From positions 1-64,000 of the forward strand of contig CAZPKC010000004.1 in NCBI GenBank assembly GCA_964587125.1: 64,000 bases of DNA, in the 5' to 3' direction. The stretch comes from CAIXLI01 sp964587125 (GTDB lineage Bacteria; Pseudomonadota; Alphaproteobacteria; UBA9219). Of this stretch, positions 33,923 to 42,776 are shown one piece after another. Made by a program: the position numbers and the translations under genes. The number at the start of each line of letters is the position of its first letter. Within the stretch, counting starts at the first letter, position 1. The notes under the pieces are model-generated. The model was given only the letters and a program-made list of their open reading frames with translations, ran no database searches and was not told the origin of the DNA.

Positions 33923-34689
33923 TTTTTCTCCTCTTCGTGCGTCGGGTTTAGATTTTCCGGCATGATGCCCAACCGGCGCGCGACTTCCTGATAAGCTTCC
34001 TCGACGCGCCCAAGATCGCGCCGGAATCTGTCTTTGTCCATAATTTCGTTTGTCTTGACGTCCCACAAGCGGCAATTATCGGGGCTGATCTCGTCGGCAA
34101 GGATGATGTGCAAGTCGTCGTTATCCCAAAACCGCCCGAATTCCAGTTTAAAATCGACGAGTTTCAACCCGATTCCCAAAAACAGGCCGGACAGATAATC
34201 GTTGATGCGCAGCGACAAAGACATGATCTCGTCGAGTTCCTGCGGGCTCGCCCAGCCGAAAGCGGTGATATGCTCGTCCGAAACCATCGGATCGCCGAGA
34301 TCGTCCTTTTTCAAATAAAATTCGACGATGGAGCGCGGCAAAACCGTGCCTTCGGGAATGCCAAGCCGCCTCGACAACGAAGCCGCGGCAATATTGCGCA
34401 CGACGACTTGAACAGGAATAATCTCGACCTGCCGGATCAATTGTTCGCGCATGTTCAGGCGGCGCATGAAATGCGTCGGCACGCCGATCTCGCCCAATTT
34501 CACCATCAGGTATTCGGAAATGCGGTTATTAAGAACGCCCTTGCCGGTAATCGTGCCGCGTTTCTGGTTGTTGAAGGCGGAAGCGTCGTCCTTGAAATAC
34601 TGCACAAGGGTTCCGGGCTCTGGGCCTTCGAACAACACTTTGGCCTTCCCTTCGAAAATGCGGCGGCGTCGGCCCATGCGAAAATTCAT
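33919..34689 (-). CDS. purC: Phosphoribosylaminoimidazole-succinocarboxamide synthase
   Basis: PurC (SAICAR synthetase) joins CAIR and aspartate using ATP in purine synthesis. The 256-residue protein contains RRRIFEGKAKVLFEGPEPGT near the N-terminus, VVRNIAAASLSRRLGIPEGT in the middle and ILADEISPDNCRLWD, the conserved nucleotide and substrate segments. The start may be 34689 or four codons later (34677). It heads the purC-purS-lipoprotein unit. No PurR-type operator was recognised upstream. Confidence 0.96.
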   Translation of the reverse strand: MNFRMGRRRRIFEGKAKVLFEGPEPGTLVQYFKDDASAFNNQKRGTITGKGVLNNRISEYLMVKLGEIGVPTHFMRRLNMREQLIRQVEIIPVQVVVRNIAAASLSRRLGIPEGTVLPRSIVEFYLKKDDLGDPMVSDEHITAFGWASPQELDEIMSLSLRINDYLSGLFLGIGLKLVDFKLEFGRFWDNDDLHIILADEISPDNCRLWDVKTNEIMDKDRFRRDLGRVEEAYQEVARRLGIMPENLNPTHEEEKK

Positions 34690-34814
34690 TTTACTTCACT
34701 CGAAAAACAAACTCCGCACAGCGAGCGGAGGTCACGGACTCTATACCGCGCCAAGCCCCCAAAAACAACGACAATAACCAATTGAAAACACGCACAAAAC
34801 TGTAAAAATCATCG

Positions 34815-34938
34815 TCATTCCGGAAAATTCGCTTTTTGCTTTTGGCAAAATGCGAATTTATTCCGTCTACGCCAAGGCTTCGCCGGACTTTTTTCCCAAA
34901 CCCGCCGAAGCCTCTTGCGAAGGCGGGCCGGAATCTCA
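34815..34938. repeat. Composite dispersed palindrome
   Basis: The outer arms TCATTCCGG and CCGGAATCTCA enclose two further inverted repeats: AAATTCGC...GCGAATTT with a TTTTGGCAAAA centre, and a GCCAAGGCTTCGCCGG / CCGCCGAAGCCTCTTGCGAAGGCGGG block. The arrangement belongs to the same family as the elements at 31281 and 32686. It lies between purC and the gene at 35033. Confidence 0.55.
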
Positions 34939-35032
34939 TTTTCTTTTTTCTTGCTTGTGTTTGGAGTGCTTATTGACTTTTTGGCGAAAAAAGTCGGAGA
35001 ATCACGCGGCATTTTAAAACGGGAGAATAATC

Positions 35033-35371
35033 ATGGAAAATAAGTACCTCGCCGGAATTTACTCTCGATTTTCCGAAGCAAAGAAAAGTCTTACACCCAC
35101 CAATATCCGCGCTTCGCTCAGCGAAGCTGGAAAGCTTGTTGAAAAATACCCCGATAACGCCGGTTTTGCAGCCGCGGTCCTATTCATGAGCGTTTTGGGT
35201 TTTGTCGGCAGTTTTTCGCGCGATGTTCAAACAATAGTTCCTCAACAAGCGAGGATGGGCGTGGCAGTCATGAGTTTGGCGCTTTTGGCTTTGACAAGCT
35301 ATTTCATCGTCGATTCCGTTCGCCCCGCCGGTCCCGTAAAAAAGATCACGAACGCTCCCGATTTTATTTGA
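35033..35371 (+). CDS. Small hypothetical membrane protein
   Basis: This 112-residue protein has a soluble N-terminus of about 40 residues and two membrane helices (about 44-60, GFAAAVLFMSVLGFVGSF, and 74-93, MGVAVMSLALLALTSYFIV). A GGGAG ribosome site precedes the ATG. It is not recognised; the sequence suggests a membrane hairpin with both ends in the cytoplasm. It ends 4 bases from the convergent recG gene. Confidence 0.6.
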   Translation: MENKYLAGIYSRFSEAKKSLTPTNIRASLSEAGKLVEKYPDNAGFAAAVLFMSVLGFVGSFSRDVQTIVPQQARMGVAVMSLALLALTSYFIVDSVRPAGPVKKITNAPDFI

Positions 35372-35375
35372 CCAC

Positions 35376-37460
35376 CTACCCCGCCCTCAAAAGCGGCACC
35401 GCCGCATCGCGGTTGAACAAATACAGAAGCGTCCTTAACGCCTTCCCGCGTTCGCTTTCCAATTTCGGATCGTTGGCCAAAATCACGGCCGCATCGTCGT
35501 GCGCCACATCTAATAAAGCCCTATCGCGCGCTAAATCCGCGAGTCTGAACTCGCGCATGCCGCTTTGCCGCGTGCCAAGAAGTTCGCCCGCGCCGCGCAG
35601 CCGCAAATCCTCCTCGGCGATCACGAAACCGTCGTCGGTGTCGCGCAGCATCGTGAGCCGCGCCTTCGCCATTTCGCCCAAAGGCAGCTGATACATCAAA
35701 AGGCAATGCGATTTCTCCGCGCCGCGCCCCACGCGCCCGCGCAGCTGATGCAACTGGGCCAAGCCGAAACGCTCGGCGTGTTCGACGACCATGACCGAAG
35801 CGTTTGGCACGTCAAGCCCGACCTCGATCACGGTGGTCGCGACCAAAACCTTCACTCTTCCATCCGCGAAATTCTTCATGACGCGGTCTTTTTCGTCGGA
35901 CCGCATGCGCCCGTGAATAAGGCCGACGGTGTTTTCGCCAAGAAACTTTTTCATCAAAATGGAGCGTTCGACGGCGTTCGCCAAATCGACCGTTTCGGAT
36001 TCCTCGATGAGGGGGCACACCCAATAAACCTGCACGCCTCTGGCGACCTGCCGCTTGATGCCGCTCAGCACTTCGCCCAGCCGCTTGATGTCAATCAGGC
36101 TCGTGTCGATTTTCACCCGTCCCGCCGGTTTTTCGGTCAGGCGCGATACGTCCATGTCGCCGTAGGCCGTCAGCGTCAGCGTGCGCGGAATAGGGGTCGC
36201 GGTCATCGCGAGAATATCGACGCCGCGCCCTTTTTCGGAAAGCATCAGGCGCTGATTGACGCCGAAACGGTGCTGTTCGTCGACGATAGCCAATCCCAAA
36301 TCCTGAAACGCGATGTCCTCCTGGAACAAGGCGTGCGTTCCGACGACCAGCTTCAACTCCCCGCTTGCCAAAGCCGCAAGCGTCGGCTGCCTGACGCCAT
36401 ACCGCCCGCGCCCGATCAGCAATCCGACCTCGATGCCGATGGGCTTCAGAAATTTCGACAACGTCGCGTGATGCTGCTTGGCGAGAATTTCGGTGGGAGC
36501 CATAAGCGCCGCCTGCGCTCCCGCCTCGACCGCCTGCAGCATCGCGCTCAACGCGACGATCGTCTTTCCCGATCCCACGTCGCCCTGCAACAGGCGCAAC
36601 ATCCGCTTCCGCGCGCCCATATCGGCGGAAATTTCGGCAATCGCTTTTTTCTGGCCCTCCGTCAAAGCAAAAGGCAGCGACGCTTCCAGTTTCTTCGTTA
36701 AAACGCCCGTGCCCGCGAAACTCCGTCCGCCGCTGCTTTTGTGATGCGCGCGGATGATGGCCAAAGCCAGTTGGTCGGCCAGCAATTCGTCGTAAGCGAG
36801 GCGTTTCAGGCTTCTGCCGCGTCCTTCGTCGTTCGGAGGAAAATTCGAAGAATGCGCCTCGGCGACCGCCTTTTTCCACCCCGCCCATCCTTCGCGCGTC
36901 AACAACGCCGGATCGTCCCACTCCGCCAGATCGGGAGCCTTCTCGAGCGCCTGCGCGATCATTTTGCGCAGCATCTTGCCGCTGATGCCCGCCGTTAAAG
37001 GATAAACAGGTTCGAATTTCGGAATCTCATCGGCGCGTTCGGCAAAAACGGCGTAATCGGGATGATTCATGACCCACGACGCGCGGTACCGCTCTAAAAG
37101 GCCGCTGACCGTCACCTTGCGGTCAACGGGATAAACCTTGCTCAAATAATCGCCGTGAACGTTGAAATAGGTCAGAACAATCTGGCCGGTGTCGTCCTTG
37201 CCGACAATGCGGTAGGGAAGGCCAATGCGCGCGGAGGGATTATGCTCGACGATTTTCAAAGTCAAAGTCGCCACGCGGTCTCTTTCCGCATGCCGCAAAT
37301 CCGGCGCATAGGTGCGGTCGATGACGCCAACGGGCAAATGCCAGAGAAGATCGACGATATAATCGCCGCACAATTTTTTATAAAGCGCCCCCATCCTCGG
37401 CCCGATGCCTTTCAGGGACGTCAGGCTGGTGAACAAAGGATAGAGGATCGGAGGGCGCAT
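35376..37460 (-). CDS. recG: ATP-dependent DNA helicase RecG
   Basis: RecG remodels stalled replication forks and branch-migrates Holliday junctions. The 694-residue protein has the N-terminal wedge OB domain (about residues 60-160), Walker A GDVGSGKT, a DEQHRFG motif II, and helicase motifs III-VI (MTATPIPRTL; ATTVIEVGLDVPNASVMVVE; HQLRGRVGRG). The C-terminal part matches the TRG region. Length is normal for the family. It starts 45 bases after the TonB receptor gene and could be its operon partner. Confidence 0.97.
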   Translation of the reverse strand: MRPPILYPLFTSLTSLKGIGPRMGALYKKLCGDYIVDLLWHLPVGVIDRTYAPDLRHAERDRVATLTLKIVEHNPSARIGLPYRIVGKDDTGQIVLTYFNVHGDYLSKVYPVDRKVTVSGLLERYRASWVMNHPDYAVFAERADEIPKFEPVYPLTAGISGKMLRKMIAQALEKAPDLAEWDDPALLTREGWAGWKKAVAEAHSSNFPPNDEGRGRSLKRLAYDELLADQLALAIIRAHHKSSGGRSFAGTGVLTKKLEASLPFALTEGQKKAIAEISADMGARKRMLRLLQGDVGSGKTIVALSAMLQAVEAGAQAALMAPTEILAKQHHATLSKFLKPIGIEVGLLIGRGRYGVRQPTLAALASGELKLVVGTHALFQEDIAFQDLGLAIVDEQHRFGVNQRLMLSEKGRGVDILAMTATPIPRTLTLTAYGDMDVSRLTEKPAGRVKIDTSLIDIKRLGEVLSGIKRQVARGVQVYWVCPLIEESETVDLANAVERSILMKKFLGENTVGLIHGRMRSDEKDRVMKNFADGRVKVLVATTVIEVGLDVPNASVMVVEHAERFGLAQLHQLRGRVGRGAEKSHCLLMYQLPLGEMAKARLTMLRDTDDGFVIAEEDLRLRGAGELLGTRQSGMREFRLADLARDRALLDVAHDDAAVILANDPKLESERGKALRTLLYLFNRDAAVPLLRAG

Positions 37461-37505
37461 GATGTCCGACGTTATTGCCGGATTCGTTCGGGGACAAGAT
37501 TATTA

Positions 37506-39857
37506 TTAAAACTCCTGCGCCACGGTCACGAAAACCCCGCGCCGCGCGCCCCATTGCGGCGCGCCGACGCCGATTCCGGTGCCATTGCGCAATTCATAAG
37601 CGGTATCCAGCAGATTAACGACGCTCAGCCGCACGGCGGTTTCGTCATGCTCGATCAAACCGAGCTTTTGCTCAATGCTGGCGTTGAACGTGACATAGGC
37701 GGGTAGGTGGCTGGTATTGGCGAACCCGTCGCGCAATCCGCTTCCCGAAATTCCGTCGAGCCCAATCTTCGTTCCGTCGAGCACTTCATACGTCGCTCCG
37801 CCCGAAGCCGTAAAAGTCTGGTCGTGATCGAGATGAACGTAATGGTCGCCGATGTAAGCCAACTCGGCAGGATCGGAAAAATTGAATTGCGCCGACACGA
37901 CGTTTTCGCCCATCGCGCGCGAAAAGGCGAAATTACCGTAAGCCTTCAATTTTTCACCCGTGTAATTCGCCGTCAATTCGCTGCCGTAAATATACCCGTG
38001 CTCGTAATTGAACGGCGTCAAAATCAGCGCGGGGCCGAATTGCCCTTCGTCGAGCAAATCGTGCACGAGTTTGTAATATCCGTCCGCGCCGAGCTGCCAA
38101 TGGTCGCCGAGCTTCTGCAAAACGCCCGCGTCGAAACTATGCGAACGCTCCGGCTTGACGGGATCGTTCTGCATCACGGCCTGCGCGCCGCTCGTGTTCG
38201 TGAATCCGGCGATATCCGCGTTCGACACCAGCTCCATGGGCGGCGGCGTGAAATACCGAGCATAACCGGCGTGCAGCGTCGTAGTATCCGTCGCTTTATA
38301 AACGAACCCCAAACGCGGGCTCAACTGATCCGCGTTGACGTATTGCTCCATATCGTCGAACCGTGCGCCGTAATTCATCGTCAATTTATCGGTCAACTTC
38401 CACTCGTCTTGCAGGTAAAGCCCGTAAAGCTGCCCGTCTTTCGTATGATCGTCGACGATGGGCTGCGAGACGACATCATTGCCGCCGCTCGTGATGAAAT
38501 TGCCGTTGGAGTCGGTCAGATAAGCCAAAGAACTGCTGTTATTCTGCACATCGTCGTTCTGCACAGTAAATCCGGCGCGCAAGGTGTGCTCATTGTTGAT
38601 GCGCCAACTATTGTCGTTCTGCAATCCGGCCGCCAAATCGGTATATTGCACGTCGCTTGCCAGCCCGTCGAAAACCAGATCGCCCGCGACGTCGGGCCGG
38701 AAATGCGTTTCCGAATTGCGGATATAGGGCGCGATTTGCACGGTAACCCCATCCGCTTCGCCCTGCCACGCGGCGGTCATATACTGGTTACTCTCAAATT
38801 GCCGTTCGTTGAGGTTCGCGGAAGCGAGATTCGCCGGATTGGAAGCACTGACGCCGTTTTGCTGGAATACCGCCTGATCGGGATTGTTCGGAATCTGATA
38901 ATAATTGATCGAATCCCCCGCGACGATCTCCACGCGCTGCATCGGATTAATCATATAGGACGCATAGCCGAATTGCTTGTTCTGCTCGGTATGGTCGTGA
39001 AGCGCGTCGTCCTTCGACGTCGGATTTTCGATGCCGAGATCGGACGACAAATGGCTTGCCGCGACGAAATAATCGGCATTTCCTTCCGTGCCGCCGTAAC
39101 TGACCGAAGGCTGGAACGTGCCGCTGCTTCCGCCCGATACTGTGGCCGTTCCGCCGTTCGAAAATCCGCTCTTGGTGTCAATGTCGATTATACCCGCCGT
39201 CCGAAATCCGTATTGCGCGGGCAACGCTCCGTCCAATAGCGTCGCGTTCTCGATGATGTGCGAATCGATCGTATCGCCGAACCCGCTGATGCCGTCGGGC
39301 AGCAAAATACCGTTCAACCTGTATTGTTCGTTCGCGTGCTCGCCGCGAATATGCAGATTGCCGCTCGCGGCGGAATCCTCGGCCACGCCGGGAGCCTGCA
39401 ACAGAATCTTGTTAAGCGATGTGTCGTCGCCTTGCGGCAAATCCGCAATCGCCTGTTCGTCGAGTTTATAGGCCGATGTCCCTGTCGTTGGAGATAAATC
39501 GTTTCGCATTTGCGCGCGTTGCGAAATGACGATGTTCATCGCCTGATCGTCGGCGAGATTCAAATCTTTATGCGCGGCCTCGGCGGCGGCGACGGACACG
39601 CGCGTCGATCTCAACACGGAATCATCGCGTACCGCCTGCAAAACATAACTTCCCGCCGCGACGTCGTCGAACCGGTAATGCCCTTGTGCGTCGCTCGCTG
39701 TCGTCTTGACAATTTTGCCCTGTCCGTCCTGCAATTCCACTTTCGTATCGGCCAAAGGCGCGCCGGTTTTATCGCGCAAAACCCCATCCACAAGGGTGGA
39801 CGAAGCCCATGCAGGAGAAGAAAACATCAATAGTGCAAGAAAAACCGCGCGCCTCAT
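37506..39857 (-). CDS. TonB-dependent receptor, probably for zinc uptake
   Basis: This 783-residue outer-membrane receptor has a signal peptide (residues 1-18, ending PAWA), an N-terminal carboxypeptidase-regulatory-like domain (about 20-100, DKTGAPLADTKVELQDGQGK and HYRFDDVAAGSYVLQAVRDD), a plug domain (about 120-230, LHIRGEHANEQYRLNGILLP), and a 22-strand-type beta barrel ending in a C-terminal Phe. A perfect Zur box lies 15 bases upstream of its start and zur is the adjacent upstream gene, so repression by zinc-loaded Zur is very likely. This suggests a role in zinc uptake, but the cargo is inferred, not shown. Confidence 0.92.
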   Translation of the reverse strand: MRRAVFLALLMFSSPAWASSTLVDGVLRDKTGAPLADTKVELQDGQGKIVKTTASDAQGHYRFDDVAAGSYVLQAVRDDSVLRSTRVSVAAAEAAHKDLNLADDQAMNIVISQRAQMRNDLSPTTGTSAYKLDEQAIADLPQGDDTSLNKILLQAPGVAEDSAASGNLHIRGEHANEQYRLNGILLPDGISGFGDTIDSHIIENATLLDGALPAQYGFRTAGIIDIDTKSGFSNGGTATVSGGSSGTFQPSVSYGGTEGNADYFVAASHLSSDLGIENPTSKDDALHDHTEQNKQFGYASYMINPMQRVEIVAGDSINYYQIPNNPDQAVFQQNGVSASNPANLASANLNERQFESNQYMTAAWQGEADGVTVQIAPYIRNSETHFRPDVAGDLVFDGLASDVQYTDLAAGLQNDNSWRINNEHTLRAGFTVQNDDVQNNSSSLAYLTDSNGNFITSGGNDVVSQPIVDDHTKDGQLYGLYLQDEWKLTDKLTMNYGARFDDMEQYVNADQLSPRLGFVYKATDTTTLHAGYARYFTPPPMELVSNADIAGFTNTSGAQAVMQNDPVKPERSHSFDAGVLQKLGDHWQLGADGYYKLVHDLLDEGQFGPALILTPFNYEHGYIYGSELTANYTGEKLKAYGNFAFSRAMGENVVSAQFNFSDPAELAYIGDHYVHLDHDQTFTASGGATYEVLDGTKIGLDGISGSGLRDGFANTSHLPAYVTFNASIEQKLGLIEHDETAVRLSVVNLLDTAYELRNGTGIGVGAPQWGARRGVFVTVAQEF

Positions 39858-39871
39858 GAGGGAATCTCCGA

Positions 39872-39890
39872 AATGTTATGTTATAACATT
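39872..39890. promoter_or_regulatory. Zur box
   Basis: The 19-base site AATGTTAT-GTT-ATAACATT has perfect 8-base inverted half-sites around a 3-base centre. It matches the known Zur operator form of Proteobacteria (TGTTAT...ATAACA). It lies directly before the ribosome site (GGAG) of the TonB receptor gene and just after the zur stop codon, where a bound repressor would block initiation or elongation. Confidence 0.9.
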
Positions 39891-39929
39891 TAAGAGAAGT
39901 TGCGCGCGAAGTCAAGAGGGGGTCCGCCG

Positions 39930-40370
39930 TCACCTTTCCGCGCATTCCTTGCACAACCCGACGATTTCCAGAATCTGCCGGCTCACGTCGAATCCCAACG
40001 CTTCCGCTTCCTTGCGCAGCGTGCGGCTGATTTTGTTGTCGGGAGCCTCGACCGCCGCGCCGCAGTCGCGGCAAATGAAGAACAAGCAATCATGATCCTC
40101 ATGCGGATGCCGACACAAAACGTAGGCGTTGCGGCTTTCGATGCGCGTGACGATTCCGTGCGCGGCCAAATGCTTCAACGCGCGGTAAACGGTGGTGGGA
40201 GCGATCGCGCGTTTCGTCTTTTTCGATAAAACCGCGATCAAGTCGTAAGCGGTCAAGGGCTTGTCCAAGGCTTCCAAAATCTCGCGCACATTCTTTTCGT
40301 TGACGCCCATCTCGCAAGCGTCGCCGTGGCGGCACGTTGTTTCCTGTTTTTCGGATTTTTCCTTCATCAT
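39930..40370 (-). CDS. zur: Zinc uptake regulator, Fur family
   Basis: Zur represses zinc-uptake genes when zinc is abundant. The 146-residue Fur-family protein has a winged-helix DNA-binding region (PTTVYRALKHLAAHGIVTRI) and the metal-site segment CRHPHEDHDCLFFICRDCG, then a C-terminal CKEC. The two CxxC pairs form the structural zinc site; the HEDHD segment is typical of Zur rather than Fur. An N-terminal tail (CRHGDACEMG) adds further Cys and His. Its start overlaps the yejB stop by 4 bases, and the Zur box lies between it and the TonB receptor. Confidence 0.92.
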   Translation of the reverse strand: MMKEKSEKQETTCRHGDACEMGVNEKNVREILEALDKPLTAYDLIAVLSKKTKRAIAPTTVYRALKHLAAHGIVTRIESRNAYVLCRHPHEDHDCLFFICRDCGAAVEAPDNKISRTLRKEAEALGFDVSRQILEIVGLCKECAER

Positions 40371-41482
40371 CCCTCTCTTGTCTCGAAATCAATGCGCGGA
40401 TCGGTCAAAACATAAGCCAAATCGCCGAGCACGTTCATGATCAAACCTAAAAGCGTGAAAAAATAAAGCGTGCCGAACATGACGGGATAATCGCGGTTGA
40501 TCGCTGACTCAAATCCCAGCAAACCCATTCCGTCGAGCGAAAAAATCACCTCGACGAGCAAAGACCCCGTGAACAAAATTCCGATAAACGCGGAGGGAAA
40601 TCCCGCGATCACGATCAGCATCGCGTTGCGGAACACGTGTCCGTAAAGCACGCGGTTTTCGGTCAATCCCTTCGCCCGCGCGGTCAGAACGTATTGCTTG
40701 TTGATCTCGTCCAAAAACGAATTTTTCGTCAGCATCGTGAGGCTCGCAAACCCTCCGATGACAAGGGACAAAATCGGCAATGCGATATGCCAGAAATAAT
40801 CGCCGATGCGATGCGGCCAATCCATGTCGCTCCAATTGTCCGAAACCAATCCGCGCAACGGAAACCAATCCAAATACCGCCCGCCCGCGAAAACGACGAT
40901 CAAAAGCACGGCGAACAAAAAGCTCGGAATGGCATATCCGGCGATGATCGCGGCGCTCGACCACACGTCGAAGGCCGTTCCGTCCTTCACGGCTTTGCGA
41001 ATGCCGAGCGGAATCGAAATCAGATAAACGATCAACGTGGTCCACAATCCGATGGAAATCGACACGGGCATCTTGCTCACGACGAGACGAAGCACGCTTT
41101 CGTCGCGGAAATACGACTTGCCGAAATCGAAATGCGCGTAATGCCCGATCATCGTGAAAAAGCGCTTGTACAAAGGCTGGTCGAACCCGAATTGTTTTTC
41201 CAGTTCTTTGATCAATTCCGGATCGACGCCCTGGGCGCCCGGATACCGAGAAACGGCGGCAGCCTCGTTCATCTTTAAAGCCTGCCCGCCGGGCATCGCG
41301 ACGTCGCCGCCGCCCGATCCGCCAAACCGCGCGGTCGCTGAAATATCGGTGCCGTGCAACTTTGCTACAATCTGTTCGATCGGCCCGCCCGGCGCCGCCT
41401 GCACGATCATAAAATTCAACACCATAATCCCGAACAACGTCGGGATAATGAGCAGCAACCGTCTAATGAAATAAGCAAGCAT
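40367..41482 (-). CDS. yejB: ABC transporter permease, YejB type
   Basis: This 371-residue inner-membrane permease has the BPD-type transport domain with about six helices. The start MLAYFIRRLLLIIPTLFGIM and the large periplasmic insertion (about residues 40-100, with LIKELEKQFGFDQPLYKRFF) are typical of YejB, one permease of the YejABEF transporter for peptides and microcin C. No yejA, yejE or yejF is adjacent: the upstream gene is divergent and the downstream gene is zur. Partners must lie elsewhere, or this is an unusual loose permease. Confidence 0.88.
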   Translation of the reverse strand: MLAYFIRRLLLIIPTLFGIMVLNFMIVQAAPGGPIEQIVAKLHGTDISATARFGGSGGGDVAMPGGQALKMNEAAAVSRYPGAQGVDPELIKELEKQFGFDQPLYKRFFTMIGHYAHFDFGKSYFRDESVLRLVVSKMPVSISIGLWTTLIVYLISIPLGIRKAVKDGTAFDVWSSAAIIAGYAIPSFLFAVLLIVVFAGGRYLDWFPLRGLVSDNWSDMDWPHRIGDYFWHIALPILSLVIGGFASLTMLTKNSFLDEINKQYVLTARAKGLTENRVLYGHVFRNAMLIVIAGFPSAFIGILFTGSLLVEVIFSLDGMGLLGFESAINRDYPVMFGTLYFFTLLGLIMNVLGDLAYVLTDPRIDFETREG

Positions 41483-41706
41483 GAACGAGAGTATAGAAGA
41501 GCCGCCAACAATTAAAAGCCCTTAAAAACCCCATCGATATGTATGGGGGCGAAAGAGAACCTCGGAAAAGCCATTCAGCTTAAAGGCTTAAACCACCCCC
41601 TTGCTTCCGGAAAAAACCGAAAAAGCTTGTTTTTTCCTCGATGAAAGTATTTGAACTCACCCTGCCGCGAGCGTTACAGTCCAATAAATTTTTTGAGGAT
41701 ATATTG
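41483..41706. other. Divergent intergenic region
   Basis: These 224 bases separate yejB from the repeat-protein gene. They include a small hairpin (CCCCAT...ATGGGG, 41529-41548) but no clear operator, promoter hexamers or other gene. The Zur box is not repeated here. Confidence 0.4.
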
Positions 41707-42729
41707 ATGAAATCTCCTTCGAAAATAACCCGTTATTTAGACGCCGCCGCCGAGGAATGCGCGGGCGGCAAAAAGAAAGAGAAGGCGTGGGCGGTTATCG
41801 CCCGCCTGACGCGGCGGCTTGCCGACATGGAACGGCGAAGCCCGAACCAATGGGATTCGGATCGCGCGGAAATCGTTTGTCTGCGCGCGCATCTGCAAAT
41901 TCAAACCGATCAAGCGGGAACGGCGGCGCGGTATTTGTTTCCGCTCGTAAGCGAAGGTGGCCCTCTTTATGGCCATTTGAAGGCGATAAATCTTTGCGCC
42001 AAAGCCGCGATCAGAAACGGCCATCCGGAAGACGCCGTCGCGCTTTTAAAAGAGCTTGTGCGCGAAGGCGGCATTTTCAGGCGCGACCCCGTTTTGCTCA
42101 ACACATATGCCACCGGTTTGACGCGAAACGGCCGTCCGTCGGCCGCCGGCCGTTTCCTCGCCGCGTGCATGAAGGAACAAAAGGAGGCGAGGGACGATCG
42201 CTTCATCCTTGCCACGTACGGAAACGCGTTGATGGGCGACGGCAGGCCGGAAGAAGCCGCCGCTTTTCTGCGCAACAAAATTCGCAAAGGCACGGCGTTC
42301 GGCAAAGACCCCTTTCTCCTTATCGTTTGCGCGTCCGCGTTGGAGGCGGCTAAGGATTTCCAAGGCGTCATTAAGTTTCTTTATCCGAACGTAAGGGAAG
42401 GCGGCTTATTGTACGCCAACCGCAGGGCCATTATCGCTTTTGCGTCCGCCTTGGCCGAAGAAGGCGAAGACGAAGCCGTCATCGAATATCTCGAGCCGCT
42501 GTTGCGCGACGGCGGTCCGGCGAGCCGCATCGTGTCAGCCCATAACATGTATGCGAAGGCGCTGCTCCGCAAAGGCCGCGCGCTTGCCGCCGCCCGCCAC
42601 ATGGGCCCGCTCATGAATCCGGGAGGGTTGTTATCCAAAGACACGGAATCTCTGGAAATTTACATGGAAGCCAAGAAAAATTTGGCCATAGCCAAACCCT
42701 TCGAATCCTCTTCGGTTTGCGGCCTTTGA
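41707..42729 (+). CDS. Solenoid protein with seven tandem repeats of about 37 residues
   Basis: This soluble protein of about 340 residues is built from at least seven repeats of about 37 residues, covering residues about 80-325. The repeat pattern is A...L.PLVREGG.L..D...L..YA.AL...GR: a short helix, an EGG turn, then a longer helix ending in GR or GH. This resembles TPR-like solenoids, but the EGG turn is distinctive. No signal peptide is seen. The start at 41707 is supported by a GAGG site 8 bases upstream; an ATG at 41641 has none. It is divergent from yejB and convergent with fabH. The function is unknown; protein-protein scaffolding is likely. Confidence 0.75.
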   Translation: MKSPSKITRYLDAAAEECAGGKKKEKAWAVIARLTRRLADMERRSPNQWDSDRAEIVCLRAHLQIQTDQAGTAARYLFPLVSEGGPLYGHLKAINLCAKAAIRNGHPEDAVALLKELVREGGIFRRDPVLLNTYATGLTRNGRPSAAGRFLAACMKEQKEARDDRFILATYGNALMGDGRPEEAAAFLRNKIRKGTAFGKDPFLLIVCASALEAAKDFQGVIKFLYPNVREGGLLYANRRAIIAFASALAEEGEDEAVIEYLEPLLRDGGPASRIVSAHNMYAKALLRKGRALAAARHMGPLMNPGGLLSKDTESLEIYMEAKKNLAIAKPFESSSVCGL

Positions 42730-42776
42730 ATTCCCACGCTAGCCTCGCTAAACCATCGCCAGTTCTAGAGATAAAT

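Noticed and set aside
37707..39239. 510-codon plus-strand frame
   Set aside because: It is antisense to the TonB receptor gene, without ribosome site or domain.
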